A stretch of 64,000 nt of DNA from Acipenser ruthenus. Its lineage: Eukaryota; Chordata; Actinopteri; Acipenseriformes; Acipenseridae. The notes beneath the pieces were generated by a model. It did no database searches. It was not told the origin of the DNA and saw only the letters and a program-made list of their open reading frames with translations. A program made the position numbers and the translations under genes. This document shows, one piece after another, positions 35,140 to 56,003 of this stretch. The DNA lies in assembly GCF_902713425.1 (NCBI RefSeq), contig NC_081217.1:17016159-17080158 (forward strand), given 5' to 3'. Every line of letters begins with the position of its first letter. Position 1 is the stretch's first letter.

Positions 35140-36086
35140 AAAAAAAATAATATATATATATAATATATATATATATATAATGTATGTATATGAAAGAATG
35201 AATCAGTGCTTGGAAATAAATTCTGGCCTGTGATTGGTTAAAACCTCATCATAGGAGCACAAATAGATTGAAATATTGCCCTAACATCCCTACAACACAG
35301 GGCAATGGTCTCCCTCTGACATGTGATTGGTTCACATCACTGTCAGTCCTGCCCCTTTTCAAAGGAACACCCTTCCCCTGCACTCAAAGACTTTGACAAC
35401 TATGCGGTGTGAACTTCAAAATATTTATGTTATTTATTTACCTATGCTGTATCAGCTATATTTAAACAAAATATATAAAGTCATATTTACTATCTGATCT
35501 TGCCTCACTTATTTTCTTGACTGATTCATATATTAAATATGTACTGCAGACTCAGCTCATAGTGGAAAATGAAATGCCCCTCCGGAAGACTATTGTTACC
35601 TCCAGGGTGCAATGCAGCCTGCAGCTTCGGACATTATAGCCCCCTGTCGATAACAATTGAAACTTTCCACCCTCATCTCCAGTCCATATTTATATATATA
35701 TTGTGTCCAGCCACTGTACAGGCAAACGCCATTTGTACAGGCAAAAGATAACACAATAGCACTAAGTGCAGTTTTAGCGCTTCTTGCGCACTTTTATTTA
35801 AACACGATAAACACGATATTACTCCCAAGCTACAGCTATCAGTGTTTTTCTTTCTCTTTCTCACTCTGTGCCACTGCATTCTCCTACACACTCTTACAAA
35901 CAAACACTCCTTTGTTACTTTTATACCATGTGGTCGGGGGTCACCACCTTGCCACATTCCACACATTTCCTTTCAAATCAATCAAACAATCAAACCATGC
36001 CATGTGGCTGTGCAAGTGTGGCCGTCTTGGGTCCAGAGTCCTTCACCAAGATGTCACCAAACACACGCACACGTACACCCACAGTA
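35140..36086. other. Intronic stretch of copy A, no feature recognised
   Basis: Begins with irregular TA repeats (35147-35180). I see nothing else that can be named. Confidence 0.35.
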
Positions 36087-36968
36087 CAGTGCCTTGCATT
36101 AGCCATTGCTGAAAAAAAACCATATCAAATCCCGTTTGGATTTTGCCAAAAGGCATGTGGGAGTCACAGCAAACATGTGGAAAAAGGTTCTCTGGTCTGA
36201 TGAGACCAAAATTGAACTTTTTGGCCTTAGCGCAAAACACTGTGTGTGGTGCAAAGCCAACACTGCTTATCACCCTGAGAACACCATCCCCATGGTGAAG
36301 CATGGTGGTGGCAGCATCATGTTATGGGGATGCTTTTCATCGGCAGGGACTGGGAAACTGGTCAGGATTGAGGGCAAGATGGATGGAGCCAAATACAGGG
36401 AAATTCTAGAGGAAAACCTGTTTCAGTCTGCAAGAGACCTGAGACTGGGGCGGAGGTTCACCTTCCAGCAGGACAATGACCCTAAACACACAGCCAAAGC
36501 TACACTGGAGTGGTTTAAAAACAAGAACCTGAATGTCGTAGAATGATCCAGTCAAAGCCCAGACCTCAATGTGGCACCACCTGTGGCAAGACTTGAAAAT
36601 TGCTGTTCACCAACGGTCCCCATCCAACTTGATAGAGCTTGAGCAATTTTGCCAAGAAGAATGGGCAAAAATTGCAGGATCCAGATGTGCAAAGCTGGTA
36701 GAGACTTACCCAAAAAGACTCACAGTTGTAATTGCTGCCAAAGGTGTTTCTACCAAGTATTGACTCAGGGGGGTGAATACTTATGCAACCAACAAATGTC
36801 TTTTTTTTTTGTTTAACTTTTGTGTCACAATAAAAATATTTTGCACCTTCAAAGTATGTTGTGTAAATCAAATGGTAAAAATCCCAATTAAATCCATTTT
36901 AATTCCAGGTTGTAACACTACAAAATGTGGAAAAGTCCAAGGGGGGTGAATACTTATGCAAGGCACTG
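36087..36968 (+). mobile_element. Internally deleted Tc1-like transposon
   Basis: CAGTGCCTTGCAT at the left and its inverse ATGCAAGGCACTG at the right, both next to TA. About 16 bp after the left end the sequence jumps straight into the middle of the transposase: [42 protein letters not shown], and after a damaged NPIE region [18 protein letters not shown]. The DNA-binding half is deleted, and an in-frame stop follows NLNVVE. Family differs from the other Tc1 copies in the window. Confidence 0.85.
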
Positions 36969-37235
<267 letters not shown>

Positions 37236-39424
37236 CAGTGTGATAACAAGGATTGCAAGCTTTGTTTTGAATGTGATTTTATTTGGTTTTATCAGCTGGT
37301 TTCAGGTATACTTAGAAATGTATACAACTTCATGGTTTTTATTTGAAAGTTTTTTGGTTTGTTTGTTTGTTTGTATTGAGGCGCTAGGAGGGTGAATAAA
37401 AGAAACAAGTTGTACACTTCTATAGATGCTTCCGGGAACATAGAAATATGACTTACCTCTGGCATGGTCCCCTTGGCCCGGGTGAGTTTGAAGACGCTCC
37501 ACAGAGGGACCAAGGAAATGGAGGAGAAAGCGAGGAACCAGCCGAGGGTGTATGCCCAGGCCGGTACTCGTATGTCCTGTTGTACTTCAGTGGGGTGTAC
37601 TTGACCAGGGAGAAGATGAAGGTCCCCTAGTGGAGAGAGAGTGCATTACACAACATGACATAGTCTTATTTATATAAGAAATACCAGGAAGTGTATACAG
37701 TGGGACACTTACAATGCAGATGGCTGGAGTGAAGAAGAACCAACAGTATTTAATCAGAGGCAAAGGCCGGTAGCCAATCATGTCTTCTATGCAGTCATAA
37801 AAACGGTTGCCACCTAATCAATTAAACACAAGTGGTAAGGGGCTCCCGAGTGGCGCATCCAGTAAAGGCGCTTTGTGTGGCGTGCAGGATGTGCCCTAGA
37901 GCCAGGAGAATGTGACATTGTTCTACCAAAAGTGATCCCACAGATTTCATACATTTCATACAGTTTCCTTAGTGGATAGAATGGAGTTAGAGTTATGGAG
38001 TGTGAGCAAGGAGATCCTGGGTTCAAAACCCAATTCAACCACTAGCGTATTGTCTGACATTGGAGCGAATCCACTGTTGTGACTCACCCAACACCCAACC
38101 AATGCAAATGGTTTCAAAAATAGCGAGGAACATCATACATGTCCCAGTGCAGGCGTAGTAATCAATCAGCTGGAAGACATACATTCCACCCTGCAGAGGG
38201 AGAGAGGGAGCAATACGAGAGCAGATCTCCAGCCTTGCTAGGAATTTCAGTGTTGAGGGGCCACAAACCCCCCAACTCCACCACCAAACGCTTTTGCATA
38301 GGAACTGAAAAGAGTTCATTTCAACAGTCAACATCCATCACCACCATCACCCAGTACTCACATCCGTGACCATGAGGAGCCCAATGACAAAGCTGACAAC
38401 ATAGATGAACAGCAGGAGGAGTGTCCTACGAGAACCTTGTCGGAAGAACGAGGGGTACATGTCGGAGATGGATGTGGTTAGGTTTGTCAAGGCAAACAAA
38501 CTACACATGAGCGAGAAAGAAGACAGTCCATGTTTCTTAAAGGTGTGGTTCACAAATATAAAATATTTGATATGATTTGGCAACAGGACAGTACCATCAA
38601 TTCCCTGGTTCATTCTTTCCTCCTCAATGTCTACCAATCTGAAAGGCTGGACCTGAGCTCCAGTTTGAAAGTAGGAGATGCAGCTTCACTCACCTCAGTG
38701 TCCACCCCCAGCAGGAAGACCATGAGGAAGCAGAAGGCCCAAAGCTGAGGGAGTGGCATCATGGCTATTGCGCGTGGGTATGTGATGAACGCCAGGCCAG
38801 GACCTGCACACGAACAATCATTATTGGAACACATCCACCTGAACTAAAAACTTTCCTTCCAGATCTTTCACAACCTGCTGGAAATGTATTATTGCAATCA
38901 TGTTCACAGTTCATTGTTTAATCTGTTTGTCATTTTTGCAAGGATCCTAGAAACATTACCTATTAAATAATTCAAATATCTTTATAACTACTAAAAGAAA
39001 CTTTGGACTAAATGTCTTTCTCAATGTCTTTACGTGCAATTAAGACCAGAGTCATGAACCACTCTTTACCAGACTCGGCAACCTCCGAGATGGGCACTCC
39101 CTGCTCATACGCCATGAAGCCCAGCACTGAGAAGATGGCGAACCCGGCCACAAAGCTTGTTCCACTGTTCAGGAGGCACAGGTACACGCAGTCCCTGAAA
39201 TCACAAGGACAGTATGATCTTTATTCTCAATGCCAATAAGCCATGAATTTGAATTCATCTAATTTGAATTCCAGGATTTGTGTGCTGAAACAGTAAGAGA
39301 TTACCTCAACTTCAGAGCTTAAATAGTAATCGATTACCTTAATTAAAATTCTACTCAGTTCCTAGACACTTTAACCATAAGAATTAAGAGCCTCTTAAAG
39401 TTTCAACCTTTGTTATGTTTATAA

Positions 39425-40605
39425 CAGGCTGCATCTGAGTAAATGCCACCAAGACAGGGTTTTCAAAAATGTAGAAAATATTTGTCCCACCAAACTTTCC
39501 AAATAAACCTGTACCAGTCTCCAATACTTGGAACCAATAGGCACTGTAACACTTGTTCAAGTTTATCTTTGTTATGAAAAATTATTTAGGTTTGTAAGGC
39601 CAGGTCCACACAAATAAATATGCAGAAACAAGGAGAACACAGTTATGAATAACTATTGAATAATAGTATTTTTTAAGTCTATTGTCTTTCGTTAAGAATT
39701 AACAAATTGTTATAAATGTTGCTTTGATTTATTATTACGAAAGAAAAGCTACCTTTGACACCAATCCGTAATTTCAGGACATGTCGTTTTTTTATGCATA
39801 TCAAACATTTACATTATTAAACTAGTGTTTTTTCTTTTGATATTTTCTTATTTTTCCACTGTTAACAGTACAGTATAGATTTATTTTGTTCAGGAGCAGC
39901 TTCAGCTGCTTGCTCTGTTATACATTATAAATCTTGTTTCGTATTGCTTTCGTATTGCCGTTCATATTCAAATAGCCTTAACCTTAATTCCCTGTGTGTT
40001 GTATAAATCCAACATTACAAATGTTATCGTCTATGTATTTACCTTTATCTTAAGGAGTCATTTGAGACTGAAGCAAAATTCATAAATAATAATCAATTAA
40101 TAAATAGATTAGTTGTGGGGATAACCAAGACACAAAAGCAGAGCACCTCTCTGTTGAGCTGGGAGATCAAATTGTATTTTGCTTTTATTTACTATTAAAA
40201 CGATGCATTGGATAAAGGCAGCAGCTAAATAAATAAAAATAATGATAATAATGTCATCAAGTTACCATTATAGTATATAACAAGAGTGTAATAATATGAA
40301 GTGAAGAATACTAACTTATTTATGAATAGCTTCAGTATCAAAAGATAATAAATGAAATACAAAGGATCATCTCTGAAAGACAATATTTAAACTATTGTTG
40401 ATTATATATGGATGTTAAAGCTCCTTCATTGCACTAATGGAGTACTTTGTCAGACACTACAAGCAGACCACTACTAGTCTAGCACACGCTTAAGCCATGC
40501 AAAAATGTACCTGAGTGCACCATTTTAATAGTTTTTTCAAGATTTTCCACCCCCCAGCACCCAACTACATGCATCAATGAAATGGGTGCCCCCTACTACC
40601 TTGTA
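39425..40605. other. Copy A-specific insertion in the intron between exons 7 and 8
   Basis: About 1.2 kb that has no counterpart in the same intron of copies B and C, where TTATAACAGGCT leads almost directly into CCTCCAAGATTCAAACC. It includes a short L2-like tail (TTGGATAAAGGCAGCAGCTAA at about 40208). Otherwise unidentified and AT-rich. Confidence 0.5.
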
Positions 40606-42794
40606 AGTGCCACATACTTTAAAAGTAATTGAAAACCCTTCCAAGATTCAAACCTGGATCCTGTGGACCAGGCTGCAGTCCCTCTCTTCATACATCCCCA
40701 AGACATGCAGCCTCTTGTTTACCAAAGAAAATGCCTACTTACTTGTAACAGTTGCTGTTGTACGTGTTGTAGCTGCCAAGGGTGATCAGACTTCCAACAC
40801 AAATGCTGTAAGAGAAGAAAATCTGTATCCCTGCATCCATCCACACCTAACAGAGGCAGAAATAGGGAAATAACAAACAGAAGCATTGAATTAATGCATT
40901 GATGGTGATGCCACTTGCCAACTTAGCAGGTTATGCAGTGGTCCTTGAAATTGTAGGGATTGTAGGGATTGCCAAGGACAAAAAATTACCACCCCAGAGA
41001 AGGAAATATGCCTTGGATCACTGCACATGAAGGTGAGTACCTGTGGATCGGCGAGCCGTGCTCGGTCTGGGTAGAGGTAGAAGATGATCCCGTCCACGGC
41101 TCCAGGCAGAGTGAGTCCACGGATCAGCAGGACAGCCAGCATCAGGTAGGGGAACGTGGCCGCGAAGTACAACACCTGTGGGGATGGAAAAGACATAAAA
41201 GTCTGATGGTGTGATGCTCCACTAGTGTGTATGACACATCACTAACATCTACAGTAGGCTGGTTTCACTTAAGGACCAGAATCTCAGTTTTCTGCAGCCC
41301 ATGTAAGTAACAGATTCTTACCTTTCCTGTGGATTTGACTCCATTCCAGACACAGAAATAGCAGATAATCCAGCAAAGCAGGAGACACAGCATCAGCTCC
41401 CAGTGCAGGCTGCCCACCTCCTCGATCCCACCAGATATACTCAGCACCCGCCTCCTAAAGGGCAGATGACACCCAGAGTCAGGGAGGTGGTACCGCACAC
41501 ATTCATTACTACTATAGTGGTTATCAGTGTTTCTCCAGGCACCCTGTGTTACTTACTCCCAGAACTCTGTGGCCGGTGATGTAGCATTTTCTGGAATTGT
41601 CCCATTGGATGTAACGTTATGCTTATCAAATTCCACACAGGTACCTAAGAGTCACAGGGAATGATAAAACAGGTTAACTTTGTAGCATTTATATATTTAT
41701 GTTCAGTAAGAATCCACAATTGCCAGAGAAATTGCATTTCCAATTCCTGTGGTTGCCTGTGTTCCAGGATCCCCTCACTGCTCTCTGTTGGAGTACCTGT
41801 ATTCCAGGTGTTTCTACAGCTAGCCCAGGGAAGCTCCCAGCTGAAGGAGTGGAACAGGTAGAAGAGAGCCCAAGCCTGGATGATGATGTAGTTTACAACA
41901 GTTTACAACACTGTAGCCAGTAATCACCTGGCTGGCATATCCAATGCCTGAAGAGGTAAAGAGAGACAAGGTAAGAGGAGAAACAAAGATTAACTTCATG
42001 TTCTAACTGGGAAACTGGGAAACAACACAAATATAGTAACTCAACAACAGCTGTAGGGGCATCCAAGTTATTACACAAAATCACACCCTTATAGTTACAG
42101 TTACAATTACAGTTCTTTTATGAACTGTTATCTTTACACTCGCCTTCAAAGAGGGGGCAGATTCTCCTCCAGGCGGTGATGCCCCCCTGGCTGGTGTACT
42201 GCCCCAGAGCCATCTCCAGGAGGAACAGAACATACAATGCAAGATAAAACATTGTATTCTCTGCCATGCTGTAATTAAATAAACACATTTTAGACTTCTT
42301 GGTAAGCAGGCATAATGGCACAAATATGGTACCACCCACCGTTTTTGTAGCACAGGTAGGGGAACCTCCACACGTTTCCCAGCCCGACAATCTGCCCAGC
42401 AACAGCCAGGATGAACTCTGTTTTGCTTGCCCATTGGCCCCTCGCCTGTATTTTCACCCTCTTCTTTACAGGGCTGCGCAGCTGGTCTGTGAGACCATAG
42501 TAAACTTCTTCCTGAAGCTCACACTCCATCCTGCCTGCCGCTAGAACAAGTGTAAGAGATTACCACGTGAAAGGGCTGCCGTCCTTTGCTTCCTATAATC
42601 ACCGGAGGATCAATGGACATGGATTATGAAAGGATGCCTGTAAAGCCTCTATGTTAATTGATAGTTATCAACATGGTTTGAGAAAATAATATGACTCTTG
42701 ACTGCATCGTTTTTGTAATAATTTCTTAGTGCAGGTCATTTTCTCTACTTCTAAGATTAATATCAGAGCAGTGTACATTTGAGAGGACAGTAAA

Positions 42795-43277
42795 TTAATC
42801 ACCAATTAATTTTCCCCCGTTTTTCTCTCAATTTGAAATGTCCAATTGTATTTAGGCTCAGCTCACCGCTACCACCCCTGCGATGGCTCGGGAGTGGCGA
42901 AGACAAATACATGCTGTCCTCCGAAAGGTGTGCCGTCAGCCATCGGCTTCTTTTCACTGCAGGCCCGCCATGCAGCCACTTCAGAGCTACAGCGTCGGAG
43001 GACAACGCAGCTCTGGGCATCTTACAGCCAAGCCAGCTGGCGCCCGGTCAGTCTACAGGGGACGCTGGTGCGCAGAGAGCCGAGGACACCCTGGCCGACC
43101 TAAGCCCCCCCCCACCCCTCGGTCAGCGCTCAGCCAATTGTGCGCCACCCCCTGGGAGTTCCCATCCACGGTCGGTAGTGGAATAGCCTGGACTCGAACC
43201 AGCGACCTCCAGACTATAGGGGCATGCTGCACTCCATGCAGAGTGCCTTTAACGGATGCGCCACTTGGGAGCCCCCT
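42795..43277 (-). mobile_element. tRNA-derived SINE, 483 bp, 10-bp TSD
   Basis: On the minus strand it begins GGGGCTCCCAAGTGGCGCA (A-box region), has a B box GGTTCGAGTCC, a long body and an A-rich tail. GGACAGTAAA flanks it at 42785-42794 and 43278-43287. A copy with the same site and same TSD is in the other spacer at 52997, so insertion preceded the tandem duplication. Confidence 0.9.
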
Positions 43278-44263
43278 GGACAGTAAACTTTAATACTAAG
43301 CTCTCCTGTGACGACATAATCCAAGTTCCACAAACCGGTCAATTTTTTTGTTTTTTCATAAAAAAAAGCCATTTAAACCAATTGTAATCCATCATAGATA
43401 CATTTCAAATATTAATATAACAAAACAAAAACTCAGTAATAACTGGATTCAATATATAATTATCTTAAATTATAAGAGTATGATGTATTTTAGTTTGATC
43501 TATACCTGCAGGCATGAGCCAAATATAAATAATCCCACCTTTAAATATGGTCTTACCATAAAGTCTTTCAGAATATAAACTCCAAGAAATACCCAACACT
43601 TTTAAGGCTGCAATCCAAGGAATCCTCTTGAGGCTAGAACATATACTAGAATACCCAGCACTACTATGACCCCATTTAGCATAGAGCTATATTGAATAAC
43701 TTAACTGTTAATTCCAAAAGACATTCCATGACAGTACATTGTAGTCATTATACAAATTCAAATAAAAGAATAACTAGCTCAGGAATGGAACGCTCTAAAC
43801 AGAAATAGAAGATAGCAGTGTCCCAACAAAGCTGGACATGGAGAAATGGAAACGTTAGAATGACACTAGCTGGTTATGCAACGCCCCAGAGATTGAAATA
43901 ATCAGTGATTTGTAAAAGAGTTTGAAAAGCCAATTGGCCAGCTAATAGCCAACAGCTATTTAATGTTTCTGAATTAGTAACAATAAGTCTTGAGTTTGTA
44001 TGTAGGAGCTATTAACCATTATATGATGTAGCATACTGTACAATGAGCATTGAGTTTTGCATGTGCATAAAGAGATAAATAACTCGCAAATCAATGAGAC
44101 ATGACATACATTACCCATTAACACCAAGACTTTCATGAGGTGAAACAACATTCCTTTGTGAGTTTGTATGTAGGAGCTATGAGCTATTATTTGACGCAGA
44201 ATGCGTGAATATTGAATATCCACACGAATATCCAATATCAAATACTTCACCGGGTTTAGTGAC

Positions 44264-45061
44264 TGTGGTGGGTTATGGAAGGAAGTGACGGAGACAGGCA
44301 GCCAGTGAGGTACAACCTGCGCACCAGCAAGGCAGGGCTGGGCAGGGTTTTATTAATATTCCGTATGGAAAATAGCAGGGGTCAAAAGACAGGTACGGTA
44401 TTGCACAAACCAAAATAAGAAACCCCCTTGAATACTAGCAATAGTAATCAAGGGTTGAAATAAAAACAGTAAATAGAACAGTCCCGCACTACACAGAGAC
44501 ACAAAAGTTACAACAAAACATTCACGTGGTTCATCCCCGTGGTGGCAACCGGTGTCCTCCAGCTGCTGCCCCAGCTCCCTCCTGAGGCTTCACAAACACA
44601 AAGGCACAGACAGAAGGTGCTGTGCTGCAGATCCGCCCAGGTATCCAAAGGGGTAGGGAAAGCAAGGGAAAACAAACTCACAGCTCTTCAAGGATCTGCA
44701 AACACAGGGCTTCAGTGGTGAAAAGAAATAAATGAAAACAAACAAACCAGCACGTCTCTTGCAGGTGTTAATCCAGCACAACCAACCCAAATGGCAGAAC
44801 CCCACAGCCTAAATAGTGCCGAGCCCCACCCCAACAATCAGTGCACTGCCCCACCTCAGCCAATCATCAAGCGCAGCACAGCTGATTGCAATAATGGGGC
44901 TCAACCATGAGGTCCTGCCCCAAGTTAAGATGGCCGCCACCACTGCGGCTTCTGCCCCAACCATTACTCAGCCTTTCTCCTCTGTCTCGGTCCTCCCTGC
45001 ACAGCGCTGCCAGTAGTCGGGAGGGTGAATTACAAGAGGGACTCCTTTCACTCCTGTCACA
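44264..45061 (-). mobile_element. Solo LTR of an LTR retrotransposon
   Basis: 798 bp starting TGTGGTGGG and ending CCTGTCACA, with the 5-bp target duplication GTGAC at 44259-44263 and 45062-45066. The duplicated spacer has the unoccupied site (TTTAGTGACCCATAC near 54267), which confirms the ends. No internal region; superfamily not determinable. It is a fossil younger than the A/B spacer duplication. Confidence 0.85.
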
Positions 45062-46351
45062 GTGACCCATATTTGTAAGAGATTATGGCAGTCTCATTTA
45101 ATTTTCTCTTTTTTGTCATGTCTCTCTCAGTCTTTGTAATGCTGTCATTTTCACAGATGAGCTATATTTTGTGTTGCAGTTGCACCCATTTTTTGAGAAC
45201 AAAAGCAGGATTGAGCTTGATCATCAATGTGTCGGTCCCAATAGTAATCGTAAATCACTGAGACACATGACTCAATTTACTCCTTATCATGAACACTTTC
45301 ATGGTGTAAAATAGCTTTCTCTTGTGGGTTAGTCTCCAGGAGCTGTGAACTTGTATGACGTAGCCTAATGTATAATGGAAAGGGCACATACGTGTATATT
45401 TTTCTTCATGATAAATCAAGATAATTAAGCCCCAAATCCTGAAACATGACTCAAATGGCTCTTTTTGCATTTGCTTTTATAAACAAGTGAAATGTTCCAG
45501 ATAGTAAGAGACTACAATTGGATGCAATAAATATTGTATTTACATTAAAATAGCATGAATCTAAAAGCACTCAAGTTTTGCGTAGTTGTTATGCCATGAG
45601 GAAAATATAGTGATTGTCTCCTAACCTATCCACCGAGAACACCTGGTGTCTGCTGCAGTCAGAAAGATAGTATCTGGTGCACACGTGGTAGTATTGTAAC
45701 GAGACAAGGGTTTGGAGAAAACCCTTACAAGGACACCCTGGAAGCGATCACAATCATGTGATTGGCTAAAAGACAACTGACACACTCAGCAAATGTTCAA
45801 GCAGTTTATTATTGCAGAGTTTAAAGGGTGTCTGCTTAAACACACTAAAAGTAGAGGGGGTCACCACAGGGAAGAATCCCCCTTTTCACAGTGACCACCA
45901 GCCCTCGCCCCCAAACCACCGTCACCCAATGTTTATACATTCATAACAGTCCCCTGAATGTTTAATTGCCCCTTTTCCCAGTTACAGGTTACCCACAATC
46001 CCATGCGTTTGTAACTAACTTGCATAGCGCCCCGGTGCACGCCACAGTATTTATTTTTTGATTTTTTGGTGAAAATCTATATCTTTTTTTGTATATTAAA
46101 AAAGAAAAAAGATACATTTGAGTCCATGGTTGGAAGTTAAATTTTTTTGTCGTGTGGGGAAAAAAAAGCAAACATCAAACCGTGGTAATAGTTTTACACA
46201 ATTGGGGCTACCCTGGAGAATATTGTACACAGTTGTTGTTGCTTTAGTAGATTTACATAAGATTTATAATTGAGTGTTTAAAGTTGTGGATAAACATGCA
46301 CTAAATACAATAGTATGTTCCTTTCTTAAAGTAAGTAGCTTTTGTTTCTCT

Positions 46352-52714
<6,363 letters not shown>

Positions 52715-52996
52715 CCTGCCTGCCGCTAGAACAAGTGTAAGAGATTACCACGTGAAAGTGCTGCCGTCCTTTCAGATCAAGTTGCTTCCTATAATCACCG
52801 GAGGATCAATGGACATGGATTATGAAAGGATGCCAGTAAAGCCTCTATGTTAATTGATAGTTATCAACATGGCTTTCAGAGAAAATAATAATATGAAGCT
52901 TGACTGCATCGCTTTTGTAATAATTTCTTAGTGCAGGTCATTTTCTCTACTTCTAAGATTAATATCAGAGCAGTGTACATTTGAGAGGACAGTAAA

Positions 52997-53479
52997 TTAA
53001 TCAGCAATTAATTTTCCCCCGTTTTTCTCTCAATTTGAAATGTCCAATTGTATTTAGGCTCAGCTCACCGCTACCACCCCTGCGATGGCTCGGGAGTGGC
53101 GAAGACAAATACATGCTGTCCTCCGAAAGGTGTGCCGTCAGCCATCGGCTTCTTTTCACTGCAGGCCCGCCATGCAGCCACTTCAGAGCTACAGCGTCGG
53201 AGGACAACACAGCTCTGGGCATCTTACAGCCAAGCCAGCTGACGCCCGGTCAGTCTACAGGGGACGCTGGTGCGCAGAGAGCCGAGGACACCCTGGCCGA
53301 CCTAAGCCCCCCCCACCCCTCGGTCGGCGCTCAGCCAATTGTGCGCCGCCCCCTGGGAGTTCCCATCCACGGTCGGTAGTGGAATAGCCTGGACTCGAAC
53401 CAGCGACCTCCAGACTATAGGGCGCATCCTGCACTCCATGCAGAGTGCCTTTAACGGATGCGTCACTCGGGAGCCCCCT
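52997..53479 (-). mobile_element. tRNA-derived SINE, same insertion as at 42795
   Basis: 483 bp, identical length and same 10-bp TSD GGACAGTAAA (52987-52996 and 53480-53489) as the copy in the A-B spacer. Confidence 0.9.
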
Positions 53480-54288
53480 GGACAGTAAACTTTAATACTA
53501 AGCTCTCCTGTGACGACATAATCCAAGTTCCACGAACCGGTCATTTATTTTTCATACAAGCCATTTAAACCAATTGTGATACATCATAGATACATTTCAA
53601 ATATTAATATAACAAAACAAAAACACAGTAATAACTGTATCCAATATATAATTATCTTAAATCATAAGAGTATGATGTATTTTAGTATGATCTATACCTG
53701 CAGGTATGAGCGACAGAACCAAATATAAATAATCCCACCTTTAAATATGGTCTTACCATAAAGTCTTTCAGAATATAAACTCCAAGAAATACCCAACACT
53801 TTTAAGGCTGCAATCCAAGGAATCCTCTTGAGGCTGGAACATATACTAGAATACCCAGCACTACTATGACCCCATTTAGCATAGAGCTATATTGAATAAC
53901 TTAACTGTTAATTCCAAAAGACATTCCAAAGTCCATGACAGTACATTGTAGTCATTATACAAATTCAAATAAAAGAATAACTAGCTCAGGAATGGAACGC
54001 TCTAAACAGAAATAGAAGATAGCACAGTCCCAACGAAGCTGGACATGGAGAAATGGAAACGTTCGAATGACACTAGCTGGTTATGCAACGCCCCAGAGAT
54101 TGAAATAATCAGTGATTTGTAAAAGAGTTTGAAAAGCCAATTGGCCAGCTAATAGCCAACAGCTATTTAATGTTTCAGTGGGATAACTGGCTGCCAGTTA
54201 CCAGTTGTTGTTTTTTGAATTAGTAACAATAAGTCTTGAGTTTGTATGTAGGAGCTATTTCACCGGGTTTAGTGACCCATACTTGTAA

Positions 54289-54553
54289 GAGATTATTTAT
54301 TTATTTATTTATTTATTTATTAGCAAACACCCTTATCCAGGGCGACTTACAGTCATAAACAAAAATACATTTCAAGAATCACAGTACAAGTATTAATACA
54401 ATTAAGAGCAAGATAAAATACAATGATTTTGGTTCTAGCAAGTACAAGTATAACAAAATACGATTCAATAACGGAGCAGATAACAGTGTCAGTGATAGTT
54501 ACATCAGGATATAATTAAATACAAAATACTACAGACAGAAATACTACAGATAT
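54289..54553 (-). mobile_element. L2-like LINE 3' tail, antisense, absent from the A-B spacer
   Basis: Starts with (TTTA)n and CTTATCCAGGGCGACTTACA, the complement of the L2-type tail. At the matching point of the other spacer (about 45080) AGAGATTATGGCAG is uninterrupted, so this inserted after the duplication. Confidence 0.75.
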
Positions 54554-56003
54554 GGCAGTCTCATTTAATTTTCTCTTTTTTGTCATGTCTCTCTCAGTCT
54601 TTGCAATGCTGTCATTTTCACAGATGAGCTGTATTTTCTGTTGCAGTTGCACCCATTTTCTGAGAACAAAAGCAGGATTGAGCTTGATCATCAATGTGTC
54701 GGTCCCAATAATGATCATAATTCACTGAGACACACGACTCAATTTACTCCTTATCATGAACACTTTCATGGTGTAAAATAGTTTTCTCTTGTGGGTTAGT
54801 CTCCAGGAACTGTGAACTTGTATGACGTAGCCTAATGTATAATGGAAAGGGCACATACGTGTATATTTTTCTTCATGATAAATCAAGATAATTAAGCCCC
54901 AAATCCTGAAACATGACTCAAATGGCTCTTTTTGCATTTCCTTTTATAAACAAGTGAAATGTTCCAGATAGTAAGAGACTACAATTGAATGCAATAAATA
55001 TTGTATTTACGTTAAAATAGCATGAATCTAAAAGCACTCCAGTTTTGCGTAGTTGTTATGCCATGAGGAAAATATAGTGATTGTCTCCTAACCTATCCAC
55101 CGAGAACACCTGGTGTCTGCTGCAGTCAGAAAGATAGTATCTGGTGCACACGTGGTAGTATTGTAACGAGACAAGGGTTTGGAGAAAACCCTTACAAGGA
55201 CACCCTGGAAGTGATCACAATGATGTGATTGGCTAAAAGACAACTGACACACTCAGCAAATGTTCAAGCAGTTTATTATTGCAGAGTTTAAAGGGTGTCT
55301 GCTTAAACACACTAAAAGCAGAGGGGGTCACCACAGGGAAGAATCCCCCTTTTCACAGTGACCACCAGCCCTCGCCCCCAAACCACCATCACCCAGTGTC
55401 CCCTATGTTTACACAGCATACACCCCACATTTATAACAGTCCCCTGCATGTTTAATTGCCCCTTTTCCCAGTTACAGGTTACCCACAATCCCATGCGTTT
55501 GTAACTAACTTGCATAGAGCCCCGGTGCACGCCACAGTATTTATTTTTTGATTTTTGACAATGTCCCTTTAGGTGTTCCGTAGTGGAACGCTTATCAATT
55601 CAACTTTTTTTTTTTTTTACCAGTTTTCTGAAATTGGAAAGCTGAAAATATGCTTTGCTGTTTTCATTTTTCCGTTATTTCATCTACAGTTTGAAAATCG
55701 AAAAAATGATATTTTGGTGAAAATCTCCTGTATCTTTTTTTGTATATTAAAAAAGAAAAAAGATACATTTGAGTCCATGGTAACGAAGTTCAATTTTTTT
55801 GTCGTGTGGGGAAAAAAAAGCAAACATCAAACCGTGGTAATAGTTTTACACAATTGGGGCTACCCTGGAGAATATTGTACACAGTTGTTGTTGCTTTAGT
55901 AGATTTACATAAGATTTATAATTGAGTGTTTAAAGTTGTGGATAAACATGCACTAAATACAATAGTATGTTCCTTTCTTAAAGTAAGTAGCTTTTGTTTC
56001 TCT

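Larger units (their letters stand above)
42530..46351. other. Spacer between copies A and B
   Basis: No gene. Apart from the SINE and the solo LTR listed separately, it is a diverged duplicate of 52715-56003 and therefore part of the tandem unit. The putative copy B poly(A) signal (TTTATT on the plus strand, 46050-46055) lies about 300 bp beyond its stop. Presumably the copy A promoter lies in 42530-42794. Confidence 0.6.
52715..56003. other. Spacer between copies B and C
   Basis: No gene. Collinear with 42530-46351 except for insertions. At 55555-55725 it keeps about 170 bp that are missing at the matching point (about 46064) of the A-B spacer. A putative copy C poly(A) signal (TTTATT, plus strand) lies at 55540-55545. 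Confidence 0.6.

Noticed and set aside
35657-36112. 151-codon plus-strand frame before the Tc1 copy
   Set aside because: Low-complexity composition, no family similarity, and located within an intron of pseudogene copy A.
37448-37630. Plus-strand open frames opposite SLC6 exon 13 in copies A, B and C
   Set aside because: Antisense shadows of the transporter exon; the minus strand carries the conserved protein.
42833-43293. Open frames of 117-136 codons upstream of copy A, repeated at 53035
   Set aside because: They lie inside the tRNA-derived SINE on its antisense strand and are not host coding sequence.
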